Origin: Halalkaliarchaeum sp036625675
Lineage (GTDB): Archaea; Halobacteriota; Halobacteria; Halobacteriales; Haloferacaceae
Direction of reading: 5' to 3'
Assembly (NCBI GenBank): GCA_036625675.1
Contig: JAZKTH010000154.1
Span: 1 to 5,680 of the forward strand
DNA: 5,680 bases
Shown: positions 1 through 4,877 of the stretch, one piece after another
Layout: every line of letters begins with the position of its first letter
Numbering within the stretch: position 1 is the stretch's first letter
The notes under the pieces: generated by a model
The model's input: the letters and a program-made list of their open reading frames with translations, nothing else
Database searches by the model: none
Told to the model about the DNA's origin: nothing
Translations under genes and position numbers: made by a program

Positions 1-80
1 TCGTGGCCGTGGTCGTGGTCGTGATCGTGATCGGCGTCCCGTTTCTCGGCTGCTCCCTCGTCAGACGGCTGATCGCTCAT
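1..80 (-). CDS. Partial gene with His/Asp-rich N-terminus (5' end only)
   Basis: This minus-strand reading frame starts at ATG (complement of 78-80) and runs off the left edge of the window after 26 codons. The peptide begins MSDQPSDEGAAEKRDAD and continues as alternating His and Asp (HDHDHDHGH). The acidic start is typical of haloarchaeal proteins, and the His/Asp run resembles the metal-binding tails of metal-handling proteins. It also occurs on unrelated haloarchaeal enzymes, such as molybdenum-cofactor proteins, so no family can be named. A TATA-like GTTTTGC lies on the minus strand centred 27 bases upstream, which supports this start and a leaderless transcript. The gene diverges from the membrane-protein gene at 198. 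The catalytic or transport domain, if any, lies outside the window. I am fairly sure it is coding and unsure of its function. Confidence 0.7.
   Translation of the reverse strand, partial: MSDQPSDEGAAEKRDADHDHDHDHGH
9..32. repeat. Four 6-bp tandem units encoding (His-Asp)n
   Basis: The plus strand reads gtggtc, gtggtc, gtgatc, gtgatc in direct succession. On the minus strand these units encode Asp-His pairs in the N-terminus of the partial gene. The third base of the Asp codon varies (GAC or GAT), so the repeat is held at the protein level as well as the DNA level. Such tracts can change length by slippage. Confidence 0.8.
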
Positions 81-92
81 GGCTGTCAGTTG

Positions 93-117
93 CGAAGCCG
101 CGAGCAAAACGGCTTCG
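93..117. repeat. 8-bp perfect inverted repeat around the promoter
   Basis: cgaagccg (93-100) and cggcttcg (110-117) are exact reverse complements separated by 9 bases. The spacer holds nearly all of the TATA-like element of the minus-strand gene. This is the geometry of an operator for a dimeric repressor, although an 8-bp match could also arise by chance in GC-rich DNA. Confidence 0.55.
104..110 (-). promoter_or_regulatory. TATA-like element of the His-rich gene
   Basis: The minus strand reads GTTTTGC, centred 27 bases before the ATG at 80, which is the expected spacing for a leaderless haloarchaeal transcript. It is a weak match to the haloarchaeal TATA consensus, but it is the only A/T-rich stretch in this GC-rich intergenic region. 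It sits inside the loop of the inverted repeat at 93-117. Confidence 0.45.
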
Positions 118-123
118 GCACGG

Positions 124-158
124 CGCGGCCCCGGATTCCCGTTTCCGTACGGGCCGCG
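124..158. repeat. Second 8-bp inverted repeat in the intergenic region
   Basis: cgcggccc (124-131) and gggccgcg (151-158) are exact reverse complements with a 19-base spacer. Within the spacer, cccgt (138-142) can pair with acggg (149-153), giving a competing smaller hairpin. The arms lie 40-74 bases before the plus-strand gene at 198. They could be a regulator site or simple GC-rich chance pairing. Confidence 0.4.
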
Positions 159-197
159 TTGCACAGAGCTAAGGGGACCTGCTAACTACTGGGCGGT

Positions 198-785
198 ATG
201 GGCTGGCAGGGACGCCTCGACGAACTCCTTTACGCCGGCGAGTCGGTTCGAGAAACGGTGGACGCCGGAACCGCCCGCGTCGTCGTCACCAGCCACCGAG
301 TGCTCGCGTTCACGCCCGAACTCGATGGGAAGAACTTCCGACAGGCCGACCGACCGAACGTCACCGGCGTCGAGCCCGGCAGTATCGGGAACGACGGGCT
401 CCTGTATCACGGCATCAGACTCGGGGTCGTCGGGCTGTTCCTCCTCGGGACGGGGGTGGCCGTGGATTTCGGCTCGATTGCCGGGGCTGCGTCCTTCGGG
501 GAGGTCGACGCGGGTCAGATCGGCATCGAACCGCTCTTGCGGACCACCCAGCTCCTGCTTGCGGCGCTCGCACGGCTCGACCAGTTCCTCGTCGTCGTCG
601 GCGTGCTCTCCCTCGCGATCTCGCTTCTCCTGGGCGGCGTCTACTGGCACGGACGGGAGCAGACGTTGCGGATCTCCCTTGCGGGGGAGGAACGGGACAT
701 CACCGTCCCGCGACCGGAGGACGTCGAGGGAACCGTCGATCGTCTCGAACGGGCGATCTTCGCGACGGAGGGGGGAGGAACCTGA
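198..785 (+). CDS. Membrane protein with a split PH-like domain
   Basis: This 195-residue protein is of a type usually annotated as hypothetical in haloarchaea. Residues 1-60 look like the first half of a bacterial-type PH domain: a GESVRETV strand, then VVVTSHRVLAFTP, the 'T-x-x-R-hydrophobic' pattern common in such domains, then a DRPNVTGVE strand. Two hydrophobic segments follow, at about 73-89 (IRLGVVGLFLLGTGVAV) and about 129-150 (ending LLLGGVYW), joined by about 40 mostly polar or amphipathic residues. Residues 155-190 (QTLRISLAGEERDITVP, then a helix DVEGTVDRLERAI) look like the final strands and C-terminal helix of the PH fold. The ATG at 198 is chosen because the conserved-looking region begins directly after it. 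No good Shine-Dalgarno is seen, and the TATA candidate near 168-173 is weak. A role at the cytoplasmic membrane is inferred; no substrate or partner can be named. It converges with dph2, with only 4 bases between the stops. Confidence 0.85.
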   Translation: MGWQGRLDELLYAGESVRETVDAGTARVVVTSHRVLAFTPELDGKNFRQADRPNVTGVEPGSIGNDGLLYHGIRLGVVGLFLLGTGVAVDFGSIAGAASFGEVDAGQIGIEPLLRTTQLLLAALARLDQFLVVVGVLSLAISLLLGGVYWHGREQTLRISLAGEERDITVPRPEDVEGTVDRLERAIFATEGGGT

Positions 786-789
786 AGAG

Positions 790-1905
790 TCACCAGGTCC
801 CGTGGAACGTGTCGAACTCCAGCGAGTCGAGCGGTTCGTTCCCGACCGCGATCTCGTATTCCCCCGGCGTCAGCATCGGCTTGTGGAACCGCGGGCCGTC
901 GTCGGTCGTGATCCGGGGACAGCCGGTGTTGACGAACGCGTCGAAGTCGAAGTTCCGCAGCCGGTCCGGGGTGACCTCGTCCATCGTGATCAGGTAGGCG
1001 TTCTCGTTCGCCTCGACGATGTCGGTCGCGGTCTCCCATCGACCCTGACCGATCTTCGTGCAGTAGATGACCCCCCACCTCTCGGCGTCCATCGCCCGGT
1101 GGACCGCGCCGTAGCGCTGCTTGATGAACGCGTCGGTGTCCGCCACGTCGACCGTGTTGTTCACGGGATCGGCGATGACGACGTGCTTGTCCGGGTGTTC
1201 CATCGCCAGCCCGAGCGGATGGAACTTCCCGCCGCCGACGTACAGTACGGTCTCGGCGTCGACGTCGGCGCTGGCGTAGTTACAGCCGAGCACCTGCCCC
1301 TCGTGAGTGAGGCGTTCGTCGCCGCGGCGCGTCCGGACCGCGTACCCGCGGTCCTCGAGCCACTCGCGCCTCTCCTCGAACTTGTTCATGTGCTGGGCGG
1401 TGGTCACGAGGCCGACCTGGGGTCCCGATACTCCGTCTCCTCCTGATTCGCCGTCGACCTCGGACTCGACGGTCGGGAGTTCCTCGAGTGCTTCCTCCAT
1501 GATCGGGAACGGATCGACGTTGGAGAACAGGGGGACGTAGACGATCTTGTCCGACTCCTTCATGGGGGAGTGCCCGAAGTGGACGAACACGTCGGTGCGC
1601 CGCATCAGCTCGGTGTCGAGGTCGCAGGCGCCGTAGCACGGCTGTCCGGAGATGAGGAACCTGACGCCGTCGGTCAGCTCCCTGAGGTCGGCGGCCACCT
1701 TCGGCGCGCGTCGCTTCAACCCCTCCGGGAACTGGAGTCCGACCGTCCCGGCGTCGTGTTCCTCGATCGACTCGATGATGCGCTCGAGTTCGTAGTCCCA
1801 CTCCCTGTCGTGGCGAAGCGCCATTCCCGTTCGGCGGAGGTCGCCGGGCGTTCGCTCGCCCGACTCCTCTTCGGCGGCGTGTCCGTCGCGTGCGTCCTGA
1901 CTCAT
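790..1905 (-). CDS. dph2: Diphthamide synthase subunit Dph2 (3-amino-3-carboxypropyl transferase)
   Basis: Archaeal Dph2 is a homodimeric, non-canonical radical-SAM [4Fe-4S] enzyme. It transfers the 3-amino-3-carboxypropyl group of SAM to a histidine of elongation factor 2, the first step of diphthamide synthesis in the cytoplasm. The 371-residue product carries three widely spaced cysteines in family context: C94 in QPCYGACDLD, C208 in VLGCNY and C329 in NTGCPR. The spacings of 114 and 121 are close to those of the cluster ligands in the Pyrococcus enzyme as I recall them. VGLQFPEGLKRR (about 55-66) and YVGGGKFHP (222-230) are also family hallmarks. The acidic N-terminal 25 residues and the Gly/Glu-rich insert at about 146-161 are haloarchaeal embellishments. 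The frame stays open far upstream, but ATG at 1905 is the likely start because a TATA element is centred about 28 bases upstream and because the next gene lies in the opposite direction. C90 and C282 are extra cysteines of unknown role. Confidence 0.96.
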   Translation of the reverse strand: MSQDARDGHAAEEESGERTPGDLRRTGMALRHDREWDYELERIIESIEEHDAGTVGLQFPEGLKRRAPKVAADLRELTDGVRFLISGQPCYGACDLDTELMRRTDVFVHFGHSPMKESDKIVYVPLFSNVDPFPIMEEALEELPTVESEVDGESGGDGVSGPQVGLVTTAQHMNKFEERREWLEDRGYAVRTRRGDERLTHEGQVLGCNYASADVDAETVLYVGGGKFHPLGLAMEHPDKHVVIADPVNNTVDVADTDAFIKQRYGAVHRAMDAERWGVIYCTKIGQGRWETATDIVEANENAYLITMDEVTPDRLRNFDFDAFVNTGCPRITTDDGPRFHKPMLTPGEYEIAVGNEPLDSLEFDTFHGTW

Positions 1906-1928
1906 TAGATTCGTTTGCGGACGGGAAC

Positions 1929-1938
1929 GGTTAAACGC
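1929..1938 (-). promoter_or_regulatory. TATA element for dph2
   Basis: The minus strand reads GCGTTTAACC, with the TTTAA core centred about 28 bases before the dph2 ATG. This fits a leaderless transcript. The core is bracketed by the inverted repeat gaacgg (1925-1930) and ccgttc (1940-1945), a possible operator. Confidence 0.65.
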
Positions 1939-1950
1939 CCCGTTCGACGG

Positions 1951-1958
1951 CTTTACGT
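1951..1958 (+). promoter_or_regulatory. TATA element for the exonuclease-like gene
   Basis: The plus strand reads ctttacgt, with the tttacg core centred about 26-27 bases before the GTG at 1981. The spacing predicts a leaderless transcript that begins at that GTG. It is back to back with the dph2 TATA element, about 20 bases apart. Confidence 0.6.
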
Positions 1959-1980
1959 TTCCCGCCGACCAGATCCGGGC

Positions 1981-2757
1981 GTGCGAATCGAGAACAGCTT
2001 CATCCCCGTTCGCGGGGTTGGCGAGAAGACCGAACGCCGGCTGTGGCGGGCGGGCGTCACGCGCTGGGAGGCGTTCGAGCCCTCGGTTCCCGGCGTCGGG
2101 GAGACGACTGCCGACCGGATCGAGTCGTTCATCCGGGAGGCGTCGACCCGACTCCAGCGGCGCGACGCCGCCTACTTCGATCGGCGGTTCCCCTCCGGAC
2201 AGCGGTGGCGGCTCTACGAGAACTTCCGCGATTCGACCTGCTTTTTCGACATCGAGACCACCGGACTCGACGAGCGACGCGATGGGGTGACGACGGTCAG
2301 CTTCCACCGCGACGGCGAGACGACGACGCTCGTCCGGGGGCAGGACCTCACCGCCGACCGCCTCCGGCGGGAGTTCGAGGCGGCCGACCTGCTCGCGAGC
2401 TTCAACGGCGCGCGGTTCGACGTTCCGTTCCTGGAGGCGTCCTTCGATCTGGAGGTGACGACGCCGCACCTCGATCTCATGTATCCCTGCAAAAAGCTTG
2501 GGCTCTCGGGCGGGCTCAAGCCGATCGAGCGGGAACTCGGCATCCGGCGGGAGCTCCCGGACGTCGACGGTCGGGAAGCGGTGCGGCTGTGGCGCCGCTA
2601 CGAGGGCGGCGACGAGGACGCCCTGGATCGGCTGATCGCGTACAACCGGGAGGACGCCGTCAACCTCCGCCGCCTCGCCGACCGGGTGACCGGGGACCTC
2701 CACGATCGGGTGTTCGTCGACGGTGCGACGACGGAACGCGGCGGCTCGCGGTCGTGA
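1981..2757 (+). CDS. Predicted DEDDy 3'-5' exonuclease with N-terminal HhH repeats (YprB/RNase_H_2-like)
   Basis: This 258-residue protein probably degrades single-stranded nucleic acid or trims 3' ends in the cytoplasm, though its true substrate is unknown. Two helix-hairpin-helix-type DNA-binding motifs come first: VRGVGEKTERRLWRAGV (about 10-26) and VPGVGETTADRIESFI (about 36-51). An RNase H-like exonuclease domain follows from about residue 85. Its motif I is FFDIETTGLD with D90 and E92, motif II is SFNGARFDVPFL with N142 and D147, and motif III is YNREDAVN with Y221 and D225, so the DEDDy residues look intact. HLDLMYPCKKLGLSGGLK (164-181) is characteristic of the COG3359/YprB group. GTG at 1981 is preferred over the in-frame TTG at 1915. 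The extra 22 residues would be basic and unlike a haloarchaeal N-terminus, RIENSFIPVRGVG begins right after the GTG, and the TATA spacing fits. It diverges from dph2 and converges with the bactofilin-like gene. Confidence 0.88.
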   Translation: MRIENSFIPVRGVGEKTERRLWRAGVTRWEAFEPSVPGVGETTADRIESFIREASTRLQRRDAAYFDRRFPSGQRWRLYENFRDSTCFFDIETTGLDERRDGVTTVSFHRDGETTTLVRGQDLTADRLRREFEAADLLASFNGARFDVPFLEASFDLEVTTPHLDLMYPCKKLGLSGGLKPIERELGIRRELPDVDGREAVRLWRRYEGGDEDALDRLIAYNREDAVNLRRLADRVTGDLHDRVFVDGATTERGGSRS

Positions 2758-2762
2758 CTCCC

Positions 2763-2784
2763 TCCGGGCGAGTCGCCGCCCGGA
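2763..2784. terminator. GC-rich hairpin between convergent genes
   Basis: tccgggcg (2763-2770) and cgcccgga (2777-2784) form a perfect 8-bp stem with a 6-base loop. It sits in the 39-base gap between the stop codons of the exonuclease-like and bactofilin-like genes, where it could serve both directions. Neither side has a T-tract, which archaeal termination normally needs, so a terminator role is uncertain. It may instead stabilise 3' ends. Confidence 0.4.
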
Positions 2785-2796
2785 CGACCTCCAGCG

Positions 2797-3681
2797 TCAG
2801 TCGGGTTCGCCGGCCTCCTCGGGACGAACGAGCTTCATCTCCCCCCGGGCCCTGAGCGAGCCGTCCACCTCCGCCCCCTCGTAGATCACCAGGTCGCGGC
2901 CCGCCACGTCGCCCAGCACCCGCGCGCCCGCCTCGATCGTGACTGCGCCGTTCCGGGTCGTCACGTCGCCGTGAATCCGCGTCCCGGAGCCCACGGAGAC
3001 GTCCTCGCGGGCGCGCAGGCTCCCGAAGACGTTGTTCCCGGGTCCGACGTCGATCGACTCGGCCCGGACGTTGCCGTGGATGCGACAGTCGCCACCGATC
3101 CGGGCGGGGGTGGACACCCGCCAGGCGTCGTCCGAGATGTCCGCCCCTCGCGGCACCACGAGCGGCTCGTGGTTGGGGTCGTCCTCCCCGGTGAGCATCT
3201 CGGCGAATCCTTCGGCGGCCTCCTGTTCGCCCAGCCGGAGCAGCTGGGAGAGCACGATGAAGTAGAAGACGATCGTCGGCATCGGGTTCCGGATGACGAT
3301 CCAGCCGTTCGCCTCGAACCCCTCGTCGATGGTGACGTCGTCGCCGATGTCCAGGTCGCCGGAGACCATCAGCCGGCCGTCGACGTGGACCCGCTCGCCC
3401 AGGTACGCGTCCGAACCGACCAAGACGTTCCCGTCGACGTCACACCACACGTCGAGTCGGCAGTCCCCGTCGGCCTCGATGTCGCCGCCGAACGTCACTC
3501 GCTCGCCCGCGAGCACGTTCCGGCCGCGGACGCCGAAGGTGATCGTGGACTGGCCCCCGACGAGTACGTCGCCGTCGACGACGACGTCGTGTTCCTCGAC
3601 GGTCGTTCCGTCGGGAATCGAGAGCTCTTCGAGAGGGTCCCCTGCCAGTGACACGCCCGGAGTGAGTACGCCCCGGAACAT
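2797..3681 (-). CDS. Bactofilin-like (polymer-forming) beta-helix protein with two lobes
   Basis: This 294-residue protein is dominated by short hydrophobic/Gly/Asp repeats of about 17-20 residues (such as VVVDGDVLVGG, RLMVSGDLDIGDDVTI and TRIHGDVTTRNGAVTI), the signature of a beta-helix of the bactofilin or hexapeptide type. There are two repeat regions, about 30-130 and about 176-284. They are separated by a hydrophobic stretch at 134-150 (MPTIVFYFIVLSQLLRL) and an acidic linker with a helix. Bactofilins polymerise into membrane-associated filaments that influence cell shape, and bactofilin homologues ('halofilins') have been reported in Haloferax. Homologues are also sometimes labelled acyltransferase, but no catalytic His typical of hexapeptide acyltransferases is evident. 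The central segment suggests membrane anchoring or association. No TATA-like element is seen at the expected place upstream. With the purine gene ending only 38 bases before the ATG, co-transcription is likely. Fold assignment is firm, biological role inferred. Confidence 0.82.
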   Translation of the reverse strand: MFRGVLTPGVSLAGDPLEELSIPDGTTVEEHDVVVDGDVLVGGQSTITFGVRGRNVLAGERVTFGGDIEADGDCRLDVWCDVDGNVLVGSDAYLGERVHVDGRLMVSGDLDIGDDVTIDEGFEANGWIVIRNPMPTIVFYFIVLSQLLRLGEQEAAEGFAEMLTGEDDPNHEPLVVPRGADISDDAWRVSTPARIGGDCRIHGNVRAESIDVGPGNNVFGSLRAREDVSVGSGTRIHGDVTTRNGAVTIEAGARVLGDVAGRDLVIYEGAEVDGSLRARGEMKLVRPEEAGEPD

Positions 3682-3698
3682 AAGCGGCCCGCCGCGTC

Positions 3699-3710
3699 AG
3701 ACGCGCGTCT
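3699..3710. repeat. 12-bp perfect palindrome between two co-directional genes
   Basis: agacgcgcgtct is its own reverse complement and lies in the 38-base gap after the purine gene stop and before the bactofilin-like ATG. With no loop it is a poor RNA hairpin. It could be a protein-binding site or an incidental GC-rich palindrome. Confidence 0.45.
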
Positions 3711-3719
3711 TGCGGTTCC

Positions 3720-4805
3720 CTACGTGTCCCCGTCCGACCGGGCCTGCCGCACGGTGTCGACCCCGACCGTCTCCCACTCGCTGTCGCCGTGGGCACCCTC
3801 CCGGTCCCGGGCGCTGGGCGCCACGCGAATAAACGTCGCCTTCCAGCGCGCCTCCTGCACGGTTTCCCCGCCGCAGTAGGAGAGCCCGGAACGGATCCCG
3901 GCGCAGAACTCTTCCGCCACGTCGGCGACGGGCCCCTTGTACGGCGTCCACCCTTCGACGCCCTCGTCGGCGCGAACGTTTTCGCGCTTGTCGGGGCGGG
4001 CCTCCCCGGCGGCGGTGGTCGCCATCCCGCGGGAACGCTTGTACTGGATGCCGTCCATCTCGACCGTCCCGCCGGGCGACTCCGCCGCCCCGGCGAAGAG
4101 GCTCCCCATCATCACGGTGTCGGCGCCGGCCATCAACGCCTTCACCGCGTCGCCGGAGGACCGGATCCCGCCGTCGGCGATCACGGTCACGCCCCGCTCG
4201 CGCGCCGCGTCGGAGCAGTCGTCTACCGCGGTCAACTGCGGAACTCCCGCCCCGGCGACCTTCCGGGTGGTGCAGTGCGATCCCGGGCCGATCCCCACCT
4301 TCACGCCGTCCGCGCCGGCGGCCGCCAGGTCGGCGACCCCCTCGGCCGTCGCGACGTTTCCGGCGACCAGATCGACGCCCGGGAACGCGTCGGCGAGATC
4401 CTCGACGGCGTCCAGAACCCGCTCGAGGTGGCCGTGCGCGACGTCCACGACGATCGCGTCGACCCCCGCCTCGACGAGCCGCTCCGCCCGCCCGAGGTAC
4501 GACTCGTCGACGCCGACGGCGGCCGCGACGGGGCCGCCGTCCGACGCGACCGCTGCCACCTCCTCGGCCTGCTGTTCGACAGTGAGGAACCGATGAACGA
4601 CCCCGATCCCCCCGGTTTCCGCGAGGGCCCCCGCGAGTTCCGATTCAGTTACCGTGTCCATCGCCGCCGAGACCAGCGGGGTTTCGAGTTCGATACCCGG
4701 CGTGAACTGCGTCGAGAGATCTACCTCGCTTCGGCTGTCGACGGGCGAGCGCTGTGGCACGAGCAGTACGTCGCCGTAGCTCAGTCCCGTTCGGATGTCG
4801 TCCAT
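3720..4805 (-). CDS. IMP dehydrogenase/GMP reductase family enzyme without CBS domains
   Basis: The 361-residue product is a (beta/alpha)8 enzyme of purine nucleotide interconversion (IMP to XMP, or GMP to IMP) in the cytoplasm. Family marks are LSYGDVLLVP near the N-terminus, TPLVSAAMDTVTES (42-55), the catalytic loop GIGPGSHCTTR with Cys178, and the phosphate-binding VIADGGIR (208-215) and MMGSLFAG (232-239). The two CBS domains normally inserted near residue 90 are absent, so it is about 130 residues shorter than typical IMPDH. The flap region is mixed. EGVEGWTPYKGP (281-292) and IRSGLSYCG are IMPDH-like, whereas CTTRK and the C-terminal ATFIRV recall GMP reductase. I do not see the IMPDH Arg-Tyr dyad, nor the acidic residue of GMPR's 'MSSE' motif (here MATT). 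Annotation pipelines may call it guaB or GMP reductase; I leave the symbol blank. ATG at 4805 is chosen because MDDIRTGLSYGDV matches the family start and a TATA-like element precedes it. It is probably first in an operon with the bactofilin-like gene. Confidence 0.9.
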   Translation of the reverse strand: MDDIRTGLSYGDVLLVPQRSPVDSRSEVDLSTQFTPGIELETPLVSAAMDTVTESELAGALAETGGIGVVHRFLTVEQQAEEVAAVASDGGPVAAAVGVDESYLGRAERLVEAGVDAIVVDVAHGHLERVLDAVEDLADAFPGVDLVAGNVATAEGVADLAAAGADGVKVGIGPGSHCTTRKVAGAGVPQLTAVDDCSDAARERGVTVIADGGIRSSGDAVKALMAGADTVMMGSLFAGAAESPGGTVEMDGIQYKRSRGMATTAAGEARPDKRENVRADEGVEGWTPYKGPVADVAEEFCAGIRSGLSYCGGETVQEARWKATFIRVAPSARDREGAHGDSEWETVGVDTVRQARSDGDT

Positions 4806-4831
4806 GACCGGACGCACTAGGCTATCGGGCC

Positions 4832-4840
4832 TACTTAACG
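4832..4840 (-). promoter_or_regulatory. TATA-like element for the purine enzyme gene
   Basis: The minus strand reads CGTTAAGTA, with the TTAA centred about 31 bases before the ATG at 4805. This would give a transcript with a leader of only a few bases. No Shine-Dalgarno is visible before the ATG. Confidence 0.55.
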
Positions 4841-4845
4841 CTGAG

Positions 4846-4853
4846 GTTTTAAC
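4846..4853 (+). promoter_or_regulatory. TATA element for the helicase gene
   Basis: gttttaac is centred about 28 bases before the helicase ATG at 4878, as expected for a leaderless transcript. It lies about 13 bases from the centre of the oppositely oriented TATA-like element of the purine gene, so binding of TBP/TFB at the two promoters may be mutually exclusive. Confidence 0.65.
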
Positions 4854-4877
4854 TGCGGTGACGACCGAGTACCCTCG

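Noticed and set aside
79..1446. A 455-codon plus-strand open frame spanning the first intergenic region, the membrane-protein gene and dph2
   Set aside because: Its translation is rich in Arg/Ser/Pro in one half and reads like an antisense shadow in the other, with no recognisable domain. It crosses two well-supported genes in other frames. Long open frames of this kind are common in GC-rich DNA.
1915..1980. TTG at 1915 as the start of the exonuclease-like gene
   Set aside because: The 22 extra residues are basic and would be translated from DNA carrying both divergent TATA elements. GTG at 1981 fits the promoter spacing and the start of recognisable sequence.
1906..2703. Upstream extension of the dph2 frame by 266 codons, antisense to the exonuclease-like gene
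   Set aside because: The family homology and acidic haloarchaeal start begin at the ATG at 1905, a TATA element is correctly spaced for it, and the extension lies opposite a gene with intact catalytic motifs.
2971..3651. A 226-codon acidic plus-strand frame opposite the bactofilin-like gene
   Set aside because: It looks haloarchaeal in composition (many D, V, E), but this follows from the mirrored codons of the Asp/Val-rich repeats on the other strand. No start signal or motif supports it.
3789..4820. A 343-codon plus-strand open frame opposite the purine enzyme gene
   Set aside because: The minus strand carries clear IMPDH/GMPR motifs throughout, and the plus-strand translation has the Arg/Gly/Asp-rich composition of a shadow frame with no domain.
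4818..4833. Short inverted repeat taggc/gccta in the purine gene promoter region
   Set aside because: Only 5 bp of pairing, which is expected by chance in a region of this size.
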